Assembly: GCA_019347715.1 (NCBI GenBank)
Contig: JAHWKU010000003.1
Location: 1 to 64,000, forward strand
Length of the DNA: 64,000 bases
Direction: 5' to 3'
Source: Actinomycetota bacterium
Lineage (GTDB): Bacteria; Actinomycetota; CADDZG01; JAHWKV01
Below, piece after piece: positions 7,861-15,534 of this stretch. How positions within the stretch are numbered: position 1 is the first letter of the stretch; each line of letters begins with the position of its first letter. Under the pieces are notes generated by a model, which was not told where the DNA came from, did no database searches, and was given only the letters and a program-made list of their open reading frames with translations. Made by a program: the position numbers and the translations under genes.

Positions 7861-8777
7861 TGCCGGTCGAGTTCGGAAGCGTAGTTTCTCCCTAGGGTGT
7901 CAGCGTTGGAGTGAAGCCACTCTCGGAAGCTGGTCTTGCCTCTTGGAGGCTCTTCCGAGACCACCATTCCCGCGATAAGGCCGCGCATCTCATCCTTGGT
8001 GAGCACGACGTCGCCGGCGATGAGACTCGACAATCTTGCGAGGTTGAGAGCGATGTGAACGGGAACTTTGATCAGGACGGACCGGCTGTCGACGGCCTCT
8101 CTTACCATCGAGACGATCTCAGCAAACGAATACGTCTCCGGGCCCGCAGCATCGAAAGTCATGTTTTGATCGGAAGCTCCTGCTTCAACACACAGCCTTG
8201 CCTGATCGTCCACATGTAGGGGCTGCATCGGAAACTCTCCCGTTCCTGGGATGGCGAACACCGGGAAGTGGCGCAACAGCCATGCGATGTTGTTGATCAG
8301 AACATCGGAGCCTCCAAACAGCACGGTGGGCCGGACAATCGCGTATGAAAGACCCGACCTGGTAATTGCTTCTTCGACCTCTGCTTTGCCGCGAAAGTAG
8401 GGGAATGGAGAATCTAACGAAGGGTTTGCGATGCTCACGTGCACGATCCGCTCTATCCCGGCTCGCCGGGCGCATTCGAAGAGGATGAGCGAATTGTCGA
8501 CGGCGGTGTCGTAAGTGGTCGAACCGAATGGGAATCGAACCCAGTATGTGTTGTAAAGGACCTGCGACCCTCGGAGGGTTCGCTCGAGAGCGGTTGGATC
8601 ATCGAATGAGTAGGGGAACGCTTGCACTTCGTTGCCGAATGGATTCGGCCGTTGTGGGTGGCCGGTGATCGTGCGAACTTCGATGCCCTTTTCCAGCAGG
8701 CGGCGCGCGATGTAGACGCCGGAATAGCTGAAGGCCCCGGTGACGACGGCGGATTTTGTTCTCGAGGTGTTCGGCAT
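7818..8777 (-). CDS. Atypical SDR / NmrA-like NAD(P)-binding protein
   Basis: The 319-residue protein opens with a Rossmann fold (SAVVTGAFSYSGVYIARRLLEKG), where the glycine-rich loop is TGAFSYSG. Its YFRGKAEVEEAI segment holds the tyrosine-less lysine position typical of NmrA-like atypical SDRs, followed by YAIVRPTVLFGG. Such proteins act as NAD(P)-dependent reductases, epimerases, or as subunits like NDUFA9. ATG at 8777 is chosen since it leads directly into the first strand; upstream ATGs add a serine-rich stretch reaching the divergent gene. It sits opposite to and inside the MSMEG_4193/DUF3090/SCO1664 set, and its 3' end overlaps DUF3090 by 43 bases. Substrate unknown. Confidence 0.8.
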   Translation of the reverse strand: MPNTSRTKSAVVTGAFSYSGVYIARRLLEKGIEVRTITGHPQRPNPFGNEVQAFPYSFDDPTALERTLRGSQVLYNTYWVRFPFGSTTYDTAVDNSLILFECARRAGIERIVHVSIANPSLDSPFPYFRGKAEVEEAITRSGLSYAIVRPTVLFGGSDVLINNIAWLLRHFPVFAIPGTGEFPMQPLHVDDQARLCVEAGASDQNMTFDAAGPETYSFAEIVSMVREAVDSRSVLIKVPVHIALNLARLSSLIAGDVVLTKDEMRGLIAGMVVSEEPPRGKTSFREWLHSNADTLGRNYASELDRHYRSGRAFPFNETQ

Positions 8778-8799
8778 CGAATGAGAGTATCTATCCATC

Positions 8800-9507
8800 A
8801 TGGAGCTGCTTACGCCGGAGGAGATGTCCCGCGGAGACATCGAGGTGATCGGTTACCTGCCCGGGGCCTCGAACTATACGTATTTGGCAAGACTGCTGGG
8901 CACAGATGGAGACGACAGGCTCGTGGTTTACAAGCCCCAATCCGGCGAGGCCCCGCTATGGGATTTCGAAGAAGGGAGCCTATGCAGGCGCGAGGTTGCG
9001 GCCTTTCTCGTTTCCGAGGCAGGCGGGTTCGGATTCGTTCCGCCAACCATCTTGAGGGATGGGCCGTATGGACTCGGGGCCGTTCAGGCATTCATCGATC
9101 ACGATCCAACGATCACGGCCTTCGAGATCCTGGGATCGGGAGCCGCCGAGCTAAGGTCCATCGCGATCTTCGACCTGGTGACGAACAATGCCGATCGCAA
9201 GGCCGGACACATCTTTCGCGATGCAGGTAGGCGAATCTGGTGTGTCGATCACGGCATCTGCTTCCATGTCGAGCCGAAGCTTAGGACGGTCCTATGGGAC
9301 TTCGTCGGACAGCCTTTCAGCAAAGCTGAGAAGAAGTTGCTCGAGACCCTGTCTGCCGCGCTGAGGGACGGTCTTGGCGCTTCGCTCGCATCCCTTCTAT
9401 CTGACGAGGAGATCGAGATCCTGAAGAGGAGAGTTCAGGCGACTTCCGAGCAGGAGGCCTTCCCCGAGCCCGGTCCCGGCCGCCCATACCCATGGCCGCC
9501 GGTCTAG
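8800..9507 (+). CDS. SCO1664 family protein
   Basis: This 235-residue protein matches the actinobacterial SCO1664 family, which has a distant resemblance to PI3/PI4-kinase-like folds. Typical stretches are the N-terminal GASNYTYLARL and VVYKPQSGEAPLWDF (a candidate nucleotide-binding lysine), the catalytic-like FDLVTNNADRKAGHI (~residue 128) and WCVDHGICFH (~150). The NNADRK and VDHG blocks correspond to kinase HxDxxxxN/DFG-like elements, so a kinase role is possible but unproven. It starts 22 bases from the divergent SDR start. In many actinobacteria mshC follows this gene; here it does not. Confidence 0.85.
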   Translation: MELLTPEEMSRGDIEVIGYLPGASNYTYLARLLGTDGDDRLVVYKPQSGEAPLWDFEEGSLCRREVAAFLVSEAGGFGFVPPTILRDGPYGLGAVQAFIDHDPTITAFEILGSGAAELRSIAIFDLVTNNADRKAGHIFRDAGRRIWCVDHGICFHVEPKLRTVLWDFVGQPFSKAEKKLLETLSAALRDGLGASLASLLSDEEIEILKRRVQATSEQEAFPEPGPGRPYPWPPV

Positions 9508-9520
9508 CCACTGTTTGGCG

Positions 9521-10735
9521 TCAGCCTTTTTTCGGGCGGCCTGGGGGATTGGGGTTTCGAGGGATGACTGGAGCAGGAGGCAGCAGCTCGTTTCCGCGCT
9601 GCAGTTGCTGCCAGATCTGATCGACGCCTGGGTGCCCTTGGATCGTGACAAGATCGTAAAGGCTGATCCCATGCCACTTTTGCTCCATGGCGACGTTGAC
9701 GTAAGCGGTGACCTCCTCAACCGTGTTGCAGTCTGCGATGCCGCCGATCGGATGAATGGGAAGGTCTCTTCCCATCAGTGCTTTCGTCTTGCTTACGACG
9801 TCTCTCATGTACTGCGCGGCATCCATTTGATGTGCGAGACAGTTGCCTGGTTTCGTGACGGTCCAATAGGCCATTGGCATCACGATGTCGTAATAGATCC
9901 CGATCTCCGGCCAAGGATGGCCGGCCCAGACATGGGGCGCCCTCTCGTTATTGCGCGCATCCAGAGTGATTGCGCCGAGAGCGTAATCAGCAGGCACGGA
10001 CTCACGGAGCCTTCGCGAATATTCCATGATTCCGAGATTGAAGGCCGTCGTGTTCCTCCCTACACCTCTTGGATCCTCGATGTCGGGAGCGAACCCGTCG
10101 AATTTTCTCCCTTGGGGAGAGACGAAATTGATCGCAGCCATGCTGCGCTGGATGTCGAGATCCAGATTACCGAATCCGGGGAGATACCATGCGATGACCT
10201 TTATCCCCTTCGCGTGCGAGAGGTCGATGAATTGACCGATGGTGTTTGCTCCGCCGATCTCTTCCGGGAGGTTCCAACGCCCGGTCTGCAGATAGAGGGT
10301 TTTGACGCCTCGGAGAGCCATGGCCTCTACAAGACTGTCGATTGTTGCGGTGTTCGGCTTACCCCAGTCGTATAGATCGACCCAGGTCCCCATACCCGCG
10401 TAGGCGGAGATATCCCGGCCCGATGGCGACACCTGGGGGACTCGATACCCGGGAGGTGGCGGGGGGAGAGGTGGATCGGACTTGGGGGCCGCAGCCGGCG
10501 CAGGCTCGGGCACGAAACCGTTGTCAGCCTGCTGCTCTAGGACCATCGATGCATACAGGTGTTCCCCAGGTGTCTCAGGTTTTGATTGCGCTGTCTGGTC
10601 ACCGTCGAAGAGAACAAGAGCGGCGGTGGCGAGCAGCAGGTAGCAGAGCACAAGCGTCCATGCACGCAGGACGCTCTCCCCTTGAAGGACAAACCGCCTA
10701 GTCACGCTACTCATAACGGCGCGCCAAGCAAGCAA
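9521..10735 (-). CDS. Secreted or membrane-anchored TIM-barrel protein (putative glycoside hydrolase)
   Basis: The 404-residue protein has an N-terminal hydrophobic segment (about residues 24-43) that could be a signal anchor. A proline-rich linker (~residues 78-95) follows, then a barrel-like domain. Stretches such as GVKTLYLQTGRW, GIKVIAWYLPGFGN, GFAPDIEDP and YDIVMPMAYWT look like consecutive beta strands of a DUF4015/GH-like TIM barrel, with acidic residues in the PDIED strand as candidate catalytic groups. The tail is proline/glycine-rich. ATG at 10735 or 10714 could start it. It is divergent from the acs-like gene. No substrate can be assigned. Confidence 0.7.
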   Translation of the reverse strand: MLAWRAVMSSVTRRFVLQGESVLRAWTLVLCYLLLATAALVLFDGDQTAQSKPETPGEHLYASMVLEQQADNGFVPEPAPAAAPKSDPPLPPPPPGYRVPQVSPSGRDISAYAGMGTWVDLYDWGKPNTATIDSLVEAMALRGVKTLYLQTGRWNLPEEIGGANTIGQFIDLSHAKGIKVIAWYLPGFGNLDLDIQRSMAAINFVSPQGRKFDGFAPDIEDPRGVGRNTTAFNLGIMEYSRRLRESVPADYALGAITLDARNNERAPHVWAGHPWPEIGIYYDIVMPMAYWTVTKPGNCLAHQMDAAQYMRDVVSKTKALMGRDLPIHPIGGIADCNTVEEVTAYVNVAMEQKWHGISLYDLVTIQGHPGVDQIWQQLQRGNELLPPAPVIPRNPNPPGRPKKG

Positions 10736-10771
10736 CCTGTAGCAGTTCCGGAGTCATTTCGGTGACCAATC

Positions 10772-10777
10772 TAGAAT
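10772..10777 (+). promoter_or_regulatory. Candidate -10 element (TAGAAT), leaderless acs-like gene
   Basis: TAGAAT lies exactly seven bases before the ATG at 10785, placing a transcription start at or next to the start codon. The same hexamer and spacing occur before nth (31992-31997). No Shine-Dalgarno sequence is seen before 10785, and no clear -35 box is visible. Confidence 0.45.
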
Positions 10778-10784
10778 TCATCCC

Positions 10785-12713
10785 ATGTCACTAGTTATTT
10801 GGGAGCCCCCCCCTGCCTATATCGACGATTCGAACGTAAAGCGCCTCATGGACCGCCATTCGATCGGCAGCTATGAAGAGCTGGTCTCACGTTCGATTGA
10901 AGAGATTGAATGGTACTGGAAGGCGGTAGATGAGGATCTTGGGCTCGAGTGGTTTCAGCCCTATAAGAAGGTGCTCGATACGCACCAGGGTATCGAGTGG
11001 GCAAGCTGGTTTCTTGGAGGCCAGATAAATATCGCCCATAACTGCGTCGATCGGCACGCAAGTGGTTCTCGGCGTGACAAGACGGCGCTCATTTGGGAAG
11101 GCGAGGACGGGGAAACTCGTTCGGTCACCTTCGGCGAGCTTTCGGCAGAGGTCGGCCGTCTGGCCAACGCCCTGCGTTCCCTTGGGGTTCACAAGGGAGA
11201 TGCCGTCGGGGTGTACATGCCGATGACGATCGAAGCCGTCGTTGCTATGTTCGCCATCGCAAAGATCGGGGCCATCTACCTGCCGATCTTCTCCGGGTTC
11301 GCCGCGAGCGCGGTCGCTGCCCGGTTAGACGACGCGGGGGCCAAGGTTCTCATCTCCGCAGACGGCTTCTGGCGCAGGGGTCAGCAGGTCCCGATGAAAG
11401 AGATTGCAGACGAGGCTGTTCACGCTTCCGGCGTTTCGAAGTCGGTTATCTTTCGCAGGCTCGGACGGGATGTGGAGTGGCACGACAAGCATGATCTGTG
11501 GTGGCACGAGCTGGTCGATGACCAAGACGCGGAGGCCAAGACCGAGCCGACCGATGCCGAGGATGTGTGGATGGTTGCTTACACCTCGGGAACTACCGGC
11601 AAACCCAAGGGGTCGGTGCACGTTCACGGTGGGTTCCTGCTGAAGATTGCATCCGAGGTTGCATACCAGACAGACCTGAGGGATGACGACGTCCTCTATT
11701 GGGTCACGGATATGGGCTGGATCATGGGGCAGTGGCAATGCATTGGCGGGCTGGCGAACGGCGGAACGGTCGTTCTCTACGAAGGGGCCCCGAACTATCC
11801 CGAGGCCGATCGCGTCTGGGATATCTGCGAGAGGCACGGCGTCACGATCCTTGGTATCTCACCGACTCTTGTCAGGGCTTTGATTCCTTCGGGGACGGGC
11901 CCGGTGGAAAGCCACGACCTCTCCAAGCTTCGAATCCTCGCTTCGACCGGCGAGCCGTGGAATCCGGAGCCCTATATGTGGTTCTTCGAGAATGTGGGAG
12001 GCGGCAGTCGTCCGATTATCAACATCTCGGGCGGGACCGAGGTAGGGGCCTGCTTCCTGTCTTGTTATCCGATTACCTCACTCAAGCCCGCAACCGTCGG
12101 GGGCCCCTCTCTGGGGATGGCCGTCGACATCGTCAACTCATCCGGAGAACCGGTTGGACCGGGAGAAGTTGGAGAACTCATTTGCCGAAAGCCCTGGCCG
12201 GGAATGACGCGCGGGATCTGGGGAGACGCCGACCGTTACATGGAGAGTTACTGGACTCGGTTTCCGGGTGTGTGGTGCCACGGAGACTGGGCATCCGTCG
12301 ATCAGGATGGGTTCTGGTTTCTGCACGGTCGCTCCGACGACACGCTCAATATTGCAGGGAAACGGATCGGTCCGACCGAGTTCGAGTCGGTCCTCGTTTC
12401 TCATCCATCGGTAACGGAAGCCGCAGCGGTGGGAGTGCCCCACGAGGTGAAGGGTGAGGCGGTCTGGTGCTTCTGCATCCTAGACGGAGAGGGCTCTGAC
12501 GAACTTGTCTCGGAACTGACGGCCTTAGTCGATGCCGAGATCGGAAAAGCATTTCGTCCCGAGAGGATCATCTTCGTGAACGATCTTCCCCGGACTCGTT
12601 CGGCAAAGATCTTGAGGAGAGCCATCCGGGCAGCGGCCATTGGCGAAGACCCCGGAGACCTGACTTCTCTCGAGAACCCTCAGGCCATCGAGGCGATCAA
12701 AGCAGCGATCTGA
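10785..12713 (+). CDS. AMP-dependent acyl-CoA synthetase, acetyl-CoA-synthetase-like
   Basis: The 642-residue protein has the length and domain order of acetyl/propionyl-CoA synthetases. An Acs-type N-terminal region (residues ~30-80, EEIEWYWKAVDEDLGLEW) is followed by the AMP-binding core with the P-loop YTSGTTGKPKGS (~268). It also has the TDMGWIMG adenylation segment, ISGGTEVG, and a C-terminal swivel domain ending in RTRSAKILRRAIR, whose lysine is the catalytic and acetylation-regulated residue. It activates a carboxylate with ATP and CoA. The motifs are not canonical for AcsA (TRSAK rather than TRSGK), so short-chain substrates other than acetate are possible. Confidence 0.88.
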   Translation: MSLVIWEPPPAYIDDSNVKRLMDRHSIGSYEELVSRSIEEIEWYWKAVDEDLGLEWFQPYKKVLDTHQGIEWASWFLGGQINIAHNCVDRHASGSRRDKTALIWEGEDGETRSVTFGELSAEVGRLANALRSLGVHKGDAVGVYMPMTIEAVVAMFAIAKIGAIYLPIFSGFAASAVAARLDDAGAKVLISADGFWRRGQQVPMKEIADEAVHASGVSKSVIFRRLGRDVEWHDKHDLWWHELVDDQDAEAKTEPTDAEDVWMVAYTSGTTGKPKGSVHVHGGFLLKIASEVAYQTDLRDDDVLYWVTDMGWIMGQWQCIGGLANGGTVVLYEGAPNYPEADRVWDICERHGVTILGISPTLVRALIPSGTGPVESHDLSKLRILASTGEPWNPEPYMWFFENVGGGSRPIINISGGTEVGACFLSCYPITSLKPATVGGPSLGMAVDIVNSSGEPVGPGEVGELICRKPWPGMTRGIWGDADRYMESYWTRFPGVWCHGDWASVDQDGFWFLHGRSDDTLNIAGKRIGPTEFESVLVSHPSVTEAAAVGVPHEVKGEAVWCFCILDGEGSDELVSELTALVDAEIGKAFRPERIIFVNDLPRTRSAKILRRAIRAAAIGEDPGDLTSLENPQAIEAIKAAI

Positions 12714-12732
12714 ATCAGCCGGTTGGTCGTCA

Positions 12733-13176
12733 GTGACGAGGCGTTTCTTCGATCAGGTGGACGATGAGCTCAGAGGACTTCTGGGGCCTGCGCTGCGCGA
12801 TTTCGAATCGGTCCGATCGGGAAGTCTCATGAAGCTCTGGTACGGATACCCCGATGCTCACTTCGAGGCGCAGGTCGTGTCCGCGCGCTGGGGGCCTGGG
12901 GGCAAGCCCGTGGTTGAGGTTGGGCTTCATCTCGAGTCATCGTCACCCAAGCGAAACGATGCAGTGCTGGAGACTTTGGAGAGGAAGAGGACGAACTGGT
13001 CCAAGAAGCTTCCAGAGGCCGAGGCCGGCAATGCCATCGGCCCCCGGTCTGCGACCTGGCGGCGGTTATCCGAGGTGATCGAAGCACCCGATCTCGACGA
13101 TCCCGAACTGGCGAGCGAGGTTGCCGAAAGGCTGTCTCTCTACGTCAAGGCCCTGGAGCCGCTTTTGCGGGCTTGA
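12733..13176 (+). CDS. Hypothetical protein
   Basis: This 147-residue protein was not assigned to a named family. The GTG start at 12733 lies 19 bases after the acs-like stop, suggesting one transcript. It has alternating charged helices and a central beta section (HFEAQVVSARW, VVEVGLHLES), no membrane segment and no cysteine. The layout recalls small nuclease-like or DUF proteins that describe 'mean length' alpha/beta folds, but I have no specific evidence. It ends 13 bases before the convergent mscL stop. Confidence 0.6.
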   Translation: MTRRFFDQVDDELRGLLGPALRDFESVRSGSLMKLWYGYPDAHFEAQVVSARWGPGGKPVVEVGLHLESSSPKRNDAVLETLERKRTNWSKKLPEAEAGNAIGPRSATWRRLSEVIEAPDLDDPELASEVAERLSLYVKALEPLLRA

Positions 13177-13189
13177 CGACGGCGAGACT

Positions 13190-13591
13190 TCATTTCTGTT
13201 CAAGCTCAGACGTGCAGAATGCGCAGCGAGAGGCTCCGTTAGGTATCGAGCTGAGGCAGTAAGGACATTCCTTCGTGATGGATTTCACCTCAGGCTCGGT
13301 TCTTCTGCGGTCCATGAGCTTGTTTACCGGCTTGACGACGAAGAAGAAGATCGAAGTGCCCACTACCAGGAACGAAATGAAGGCATTGAGGAAGTTGCCG
13401 TAAGAGATGGTTGCCTTTCCCACGCTGGCTTTGAGGTCGCTAAAGTCTGGGGTGCCGAATACCCCGAGCAGCGGCGTCATGATGTCGGTGACGAGAGACG
13501 TAACCACGGTGCCGAACGCGGCCCCGATCACGACTCCTATCGCTAGGTCGACCACGTTCCCGCGCAATATGAATGCTCGGAACTCCTTCAT
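13190..13591 (-). CDS. mscL: Large-conductance mechanosensitive channel with zinc-ribbon tail
   Basis: MscL forms a homopentameric membrane pore that opens under hypo-osmotic stress. The 133 residues begin with the family N-terminus MKEFRAFILRGNVVDLAIGVVIGAAF (amphipathic helix plus TM1, residues ~15-40). TM2 follows at ~66-88 (FLNAFISFLVVGTSIFFFVV). After the usual C-terminal helix comes an extra CPYC...CAFC pair (residues ~110-128) that looks like a zinc ribbon, as in some actinobacterial and other MscL proteins. Its start overlaps the stop of the upstream hydrolase gene by four bases, so the two are co-transcribed. Confidence 0.95.
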   Translation of the reverse strand: MKEFRAFILRGNVVDLAIGVVIGAAFGTVVTSLVTDIMTPLLGVFGTPDFSDLKASVGKATISYGNFLNAFISFLVVGTSIFFFVVKPVNKLMDRRRTEPEVKSITKECPYCLSSIPNGASRCAFCTSELEQK

Positions 13592-14406
13592 TCTTCAACC
13601 CTTTGCTGTTTCGCGTTTTGATCCAGGAATCCGATGAGGGCCTGGTTGAAGAGATCAGGGGTCCGGGCGTGAGCGTCGTGCCCTCCGCCGGGAATGTATA
13701 GGTGAGAGGCAGTAGGAAGCCTCTCTGCCAGCATTTGACCTATCACCTGCATCGGAGGCTCACTCTGATCGCCGTTCATGACGAGAGTCTTGACCGGCAA
13801 ATCGTAGAGTTTCTCTTCGTCGGGCTGATATCGCCAGCCGGGCTCTTCTTCGAAGACGAGATGTGCCTGCTTTTGCACGATGGGCCAAGAAGGAGATGAC
13901 GGGTCCAGACCCTTGGCCATTCGGGAATCGATCAGCCCCAGCCACTTCGGAAGCCATTCCTCCAGCGGAGTGCTGTTCTTCTCCAGGGCGATCTCAACGA
14001 ATCGATCGAACCATTCCTTGTATTCGGGTTCGTGCGCGAGCCACGTGAACAGCGGAGGTTCGAGCAGGGTGAGTGAGCTGACGCGCTCTGGCCACGAAAG
14101 GGCGAACTCGATGCACACCAGAGCTCCGTAGGAAACGCCGACGAGATGTGTTGTCGAGATGTCGCGCAGCTCCAGCGTCAAACGCAGATCGTCGGCATGC
14201 AAGTGGACCGAGACCTCCGACGCTTCACCGGCCCCCGACCGGCCGTGCCCCCTGCGGTCGACGGCTACCACGCGATAGCCGGCTTCTGCAATCGGGCCTA
14301 TCTGTTTGCTCCATGCTGGCGCCGCGTGGAATACCCCGCCGTGGACGAGTGCCACGGCTTCTCCCGCTCCTCTATCGATGGCGGCAAGCTCGATGGGGTC
14401 GCTCAT
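13588..14406 (-). CDS. Alpha/beta hydrolase
   Basis: The 272-residue alpha/beta-hydrolase-fold protein has the oxyanion loop HGGVFHAAPAW, the DRRGHGRSG strand and the nucleophile elbow GVSYGA (Ser at about residue 93). The acid is likely the Asp in VMNGDQSEPP, and the histidine lies in the C-terminal GGGHDAHA. No lid that would suggest a substrate is recognisable. It heads a two-gene unit with mscL, overlapping it by ATGA. The function could be ester, lactone or peptide hydrolysis. Confidence 0.83.
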   Translation of the reverse strand: MSDPIELAAIDRGAGEAVALVHGGVFHAAPAWSKQIGPIAEAGYRVVAVDRRGHGRSGAGEASEVSVHLHADDLRLTLELRDISTTHLVGVSYGALVCIEFALSWPERVSSLTLLEPPLFTWLAHEPEYKEWFDRFVEIALEKNSTPLEEWLPKWLGLIDSRMAKGLDPSSPSWPIVQKQAHLVFEEEPGWRYQPDEEKLYDLPVKTLVMNGDQSEPPMQVIGQMLAERLPTASHLYIPGGGHDAHARTPDLFNQALIGFLDQNAKQQRVEE

Positions 14407-14537
14407 GCTTGAAGTTCTACTCCATAGCGGGGGAGCAATGGTGTTCCTCGAACAAATTCAACCGGAGTTGTTCTACGACGGGGCCAAAGTCGCTCGGATC
14501 GTGACCCCATGGGCAAGGGGGCCGGGCAGTAGTCGGA

Positions 14538-14543
14538 TATGAT
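14538..14543 (+). promoter_or_regulatory. Candidate -10 element (TATGAT) of the CoA-lyase operon
   Basis: TATGAT lies in the 174-base gap upstream of the CoA-lyase gene, with the start point predicted at about 14550, inside the palindrome at 14543-14559. No good -35 match is seen. The rest of the gap (14407-14530) shows nothing recognisable. Confidence 0.4.
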
Positions 14544-14559
14544 TTTGTGCCTCACAAAA
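14543..14559. promoter_or_regulatory. Perfect palindrome, candidate repressor operator
   Basis: TTTTGTG-CCT-CACAAAA is a perfect 7+3+7 inverted repeat. It overlaps the predicted start of transcription and ends 21 bases before the ATG of the CoA-lyase gene, between the -10 box and the ribosome binding site. This is a typical repressor site position. The three-base spacer does not fit the Rex consensus (TTGTGA with a longer spacer). No regulator gene is adjacent. Confidence 0.45.
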
Positions 14560-14580
14560 CAATTCGAAGAGGAGATGTCC

Positions 14581-15534
14581 ATGAGAGCACGGCGATCCTG
14601 CCTTTCGGTGCCCGGCTCCTCCCCGAAGATGCTGTCGAAGGCCTCGGGGCTGCCTGCCGACGAGGTGTTCATGGACCTCGAGGACTCAGTCGCCCCTCTC
14701 GCCAAGGAGGAGGGACGAGGAAACGTCATCCAGGCCCTCAAGGAAGGGGACTGGACCGGCAAGACCGTCGGGGTCCGGGTAAACGGCGTTTATACGAAGT
14801 GGTGTTACCGGGATTTGATTGAGGTTGTGGAGGCGGCCGGCCAGTTCATGGATTTCATCATGATCCCCAAGGTCGAATACGCGTCCGACGTGGTTTTCGT
14901 CGACAAGCTCCTGACGATGATCGAGGAGACCATCGGCCTTGAGACGCAGATCGCTCTGGAAGTCCAGATCGAAACCGCAACCGGTCTGAAGAACGTCTAC
15001 GAGATCGCTCACGCATCCGGCCGCACCGAAGCCCTCATCTTCGGCCCCGCCGACATGAGCGCATCGCTCGGACTTCCAACCGTCACCGCTGGCCTGCCGG
15101 TGCCCGGTTATCCCGGTGATCACTGGCATTGGGTGCTCGAAACGATCCTGGTTGCTGCAAGAGATGCCGGTCTTCAGGCAATCGACGGGCCCTATCTTCT
15201 GATCAAGGACCTCGACGGGTTCCGCGAAGCTGCGACCCGCGCCAAGGCCCTTGGGTACGACGGGAAGTGGGCTCTTCATCCCGGTCAGATCGATGTCTTG
15301 AACGAAGTGTTCACTCCAACTCAGGAGGAGTTCGACAAGGCCACCGCGATGCTAGAGGCATACGACCACGCAACGAACGTCGAAAAGCGCGGCGCCGTGA
15401 TGTTCGGCAACGAAATGATTGACGAAGCTTCCCGCAAGATGGCCATCCAGTTCGCGGCGAGAGGTTCGGCTGCCGGGCTCGAGCCCAAGAAGACCTGGCA
15501 GGACTTCCGTAAGGAATGGGAGTCCACCGAATGA
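14581..15534 (+). CDS. HpcH/HpaI-family CoA-ester lyase (malyl/citramalyl-CoA lyase-like)
   Basis: The 317-residue TIM-barrel lyase belongs to the CitE/Mcl group that cleaves beta-hydroxyacyl-CoA esters to acetyl- or propionyl-CoA plus an oxo acid, using Mg2+. Motifs are RSCLSVPGSSPKML, FMDLEDSVAP (metal and CoA site), GVRVNGVYTKW (substrate Arg), MIPKVE, LEVQIETATGL (metal Glu), FGPADMSASLG and the WALHPGQID lid region. PGDHWHW...GLQAIDGPY is typical of the malyl-CoA lyase branch. GAAGAGGAG precedes two ATGs; 14581 has the better spacing (six to seven bases) and matches the family N-terminus. It is followed with ATGA overlap by an acyl-CoA dehydrogenase. Confidence 0.88.
   Translation: MRARRSCLSVPGSSPKMLSKASGLPADEVFMDLEDSVAPLAKEEGRGNVIQALKEGDWTGKTVGVRVNGVYTKWCYRDLIEVVEAAGQFMDFIMIPKVEYASDVVFVDKLLTMIEETIGLETQIALEVQIETATGLKNVYEIAHASGRTEALIFGPADMSASLGLPTVTAGLPVPGYPGDHWHWVLETILVAARDAGLQAIDGPYLLIKDLDGFREAATRAKALGYDGKWALHPGQIDVLNEVFTPTQEEFDKATAMLEAYDHATNVEKRGAVMFGNEMIDEASRKMAIQFAARGSAAGLEPKKTWQDFRKEWESTE

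Noticed and set aside
14543..14559. Rex operator
   Set aside because: The half-sites resemble TTGTG/CACAA but the spacer is three bases, unlike the Rex consensus, and no rex gene is present.
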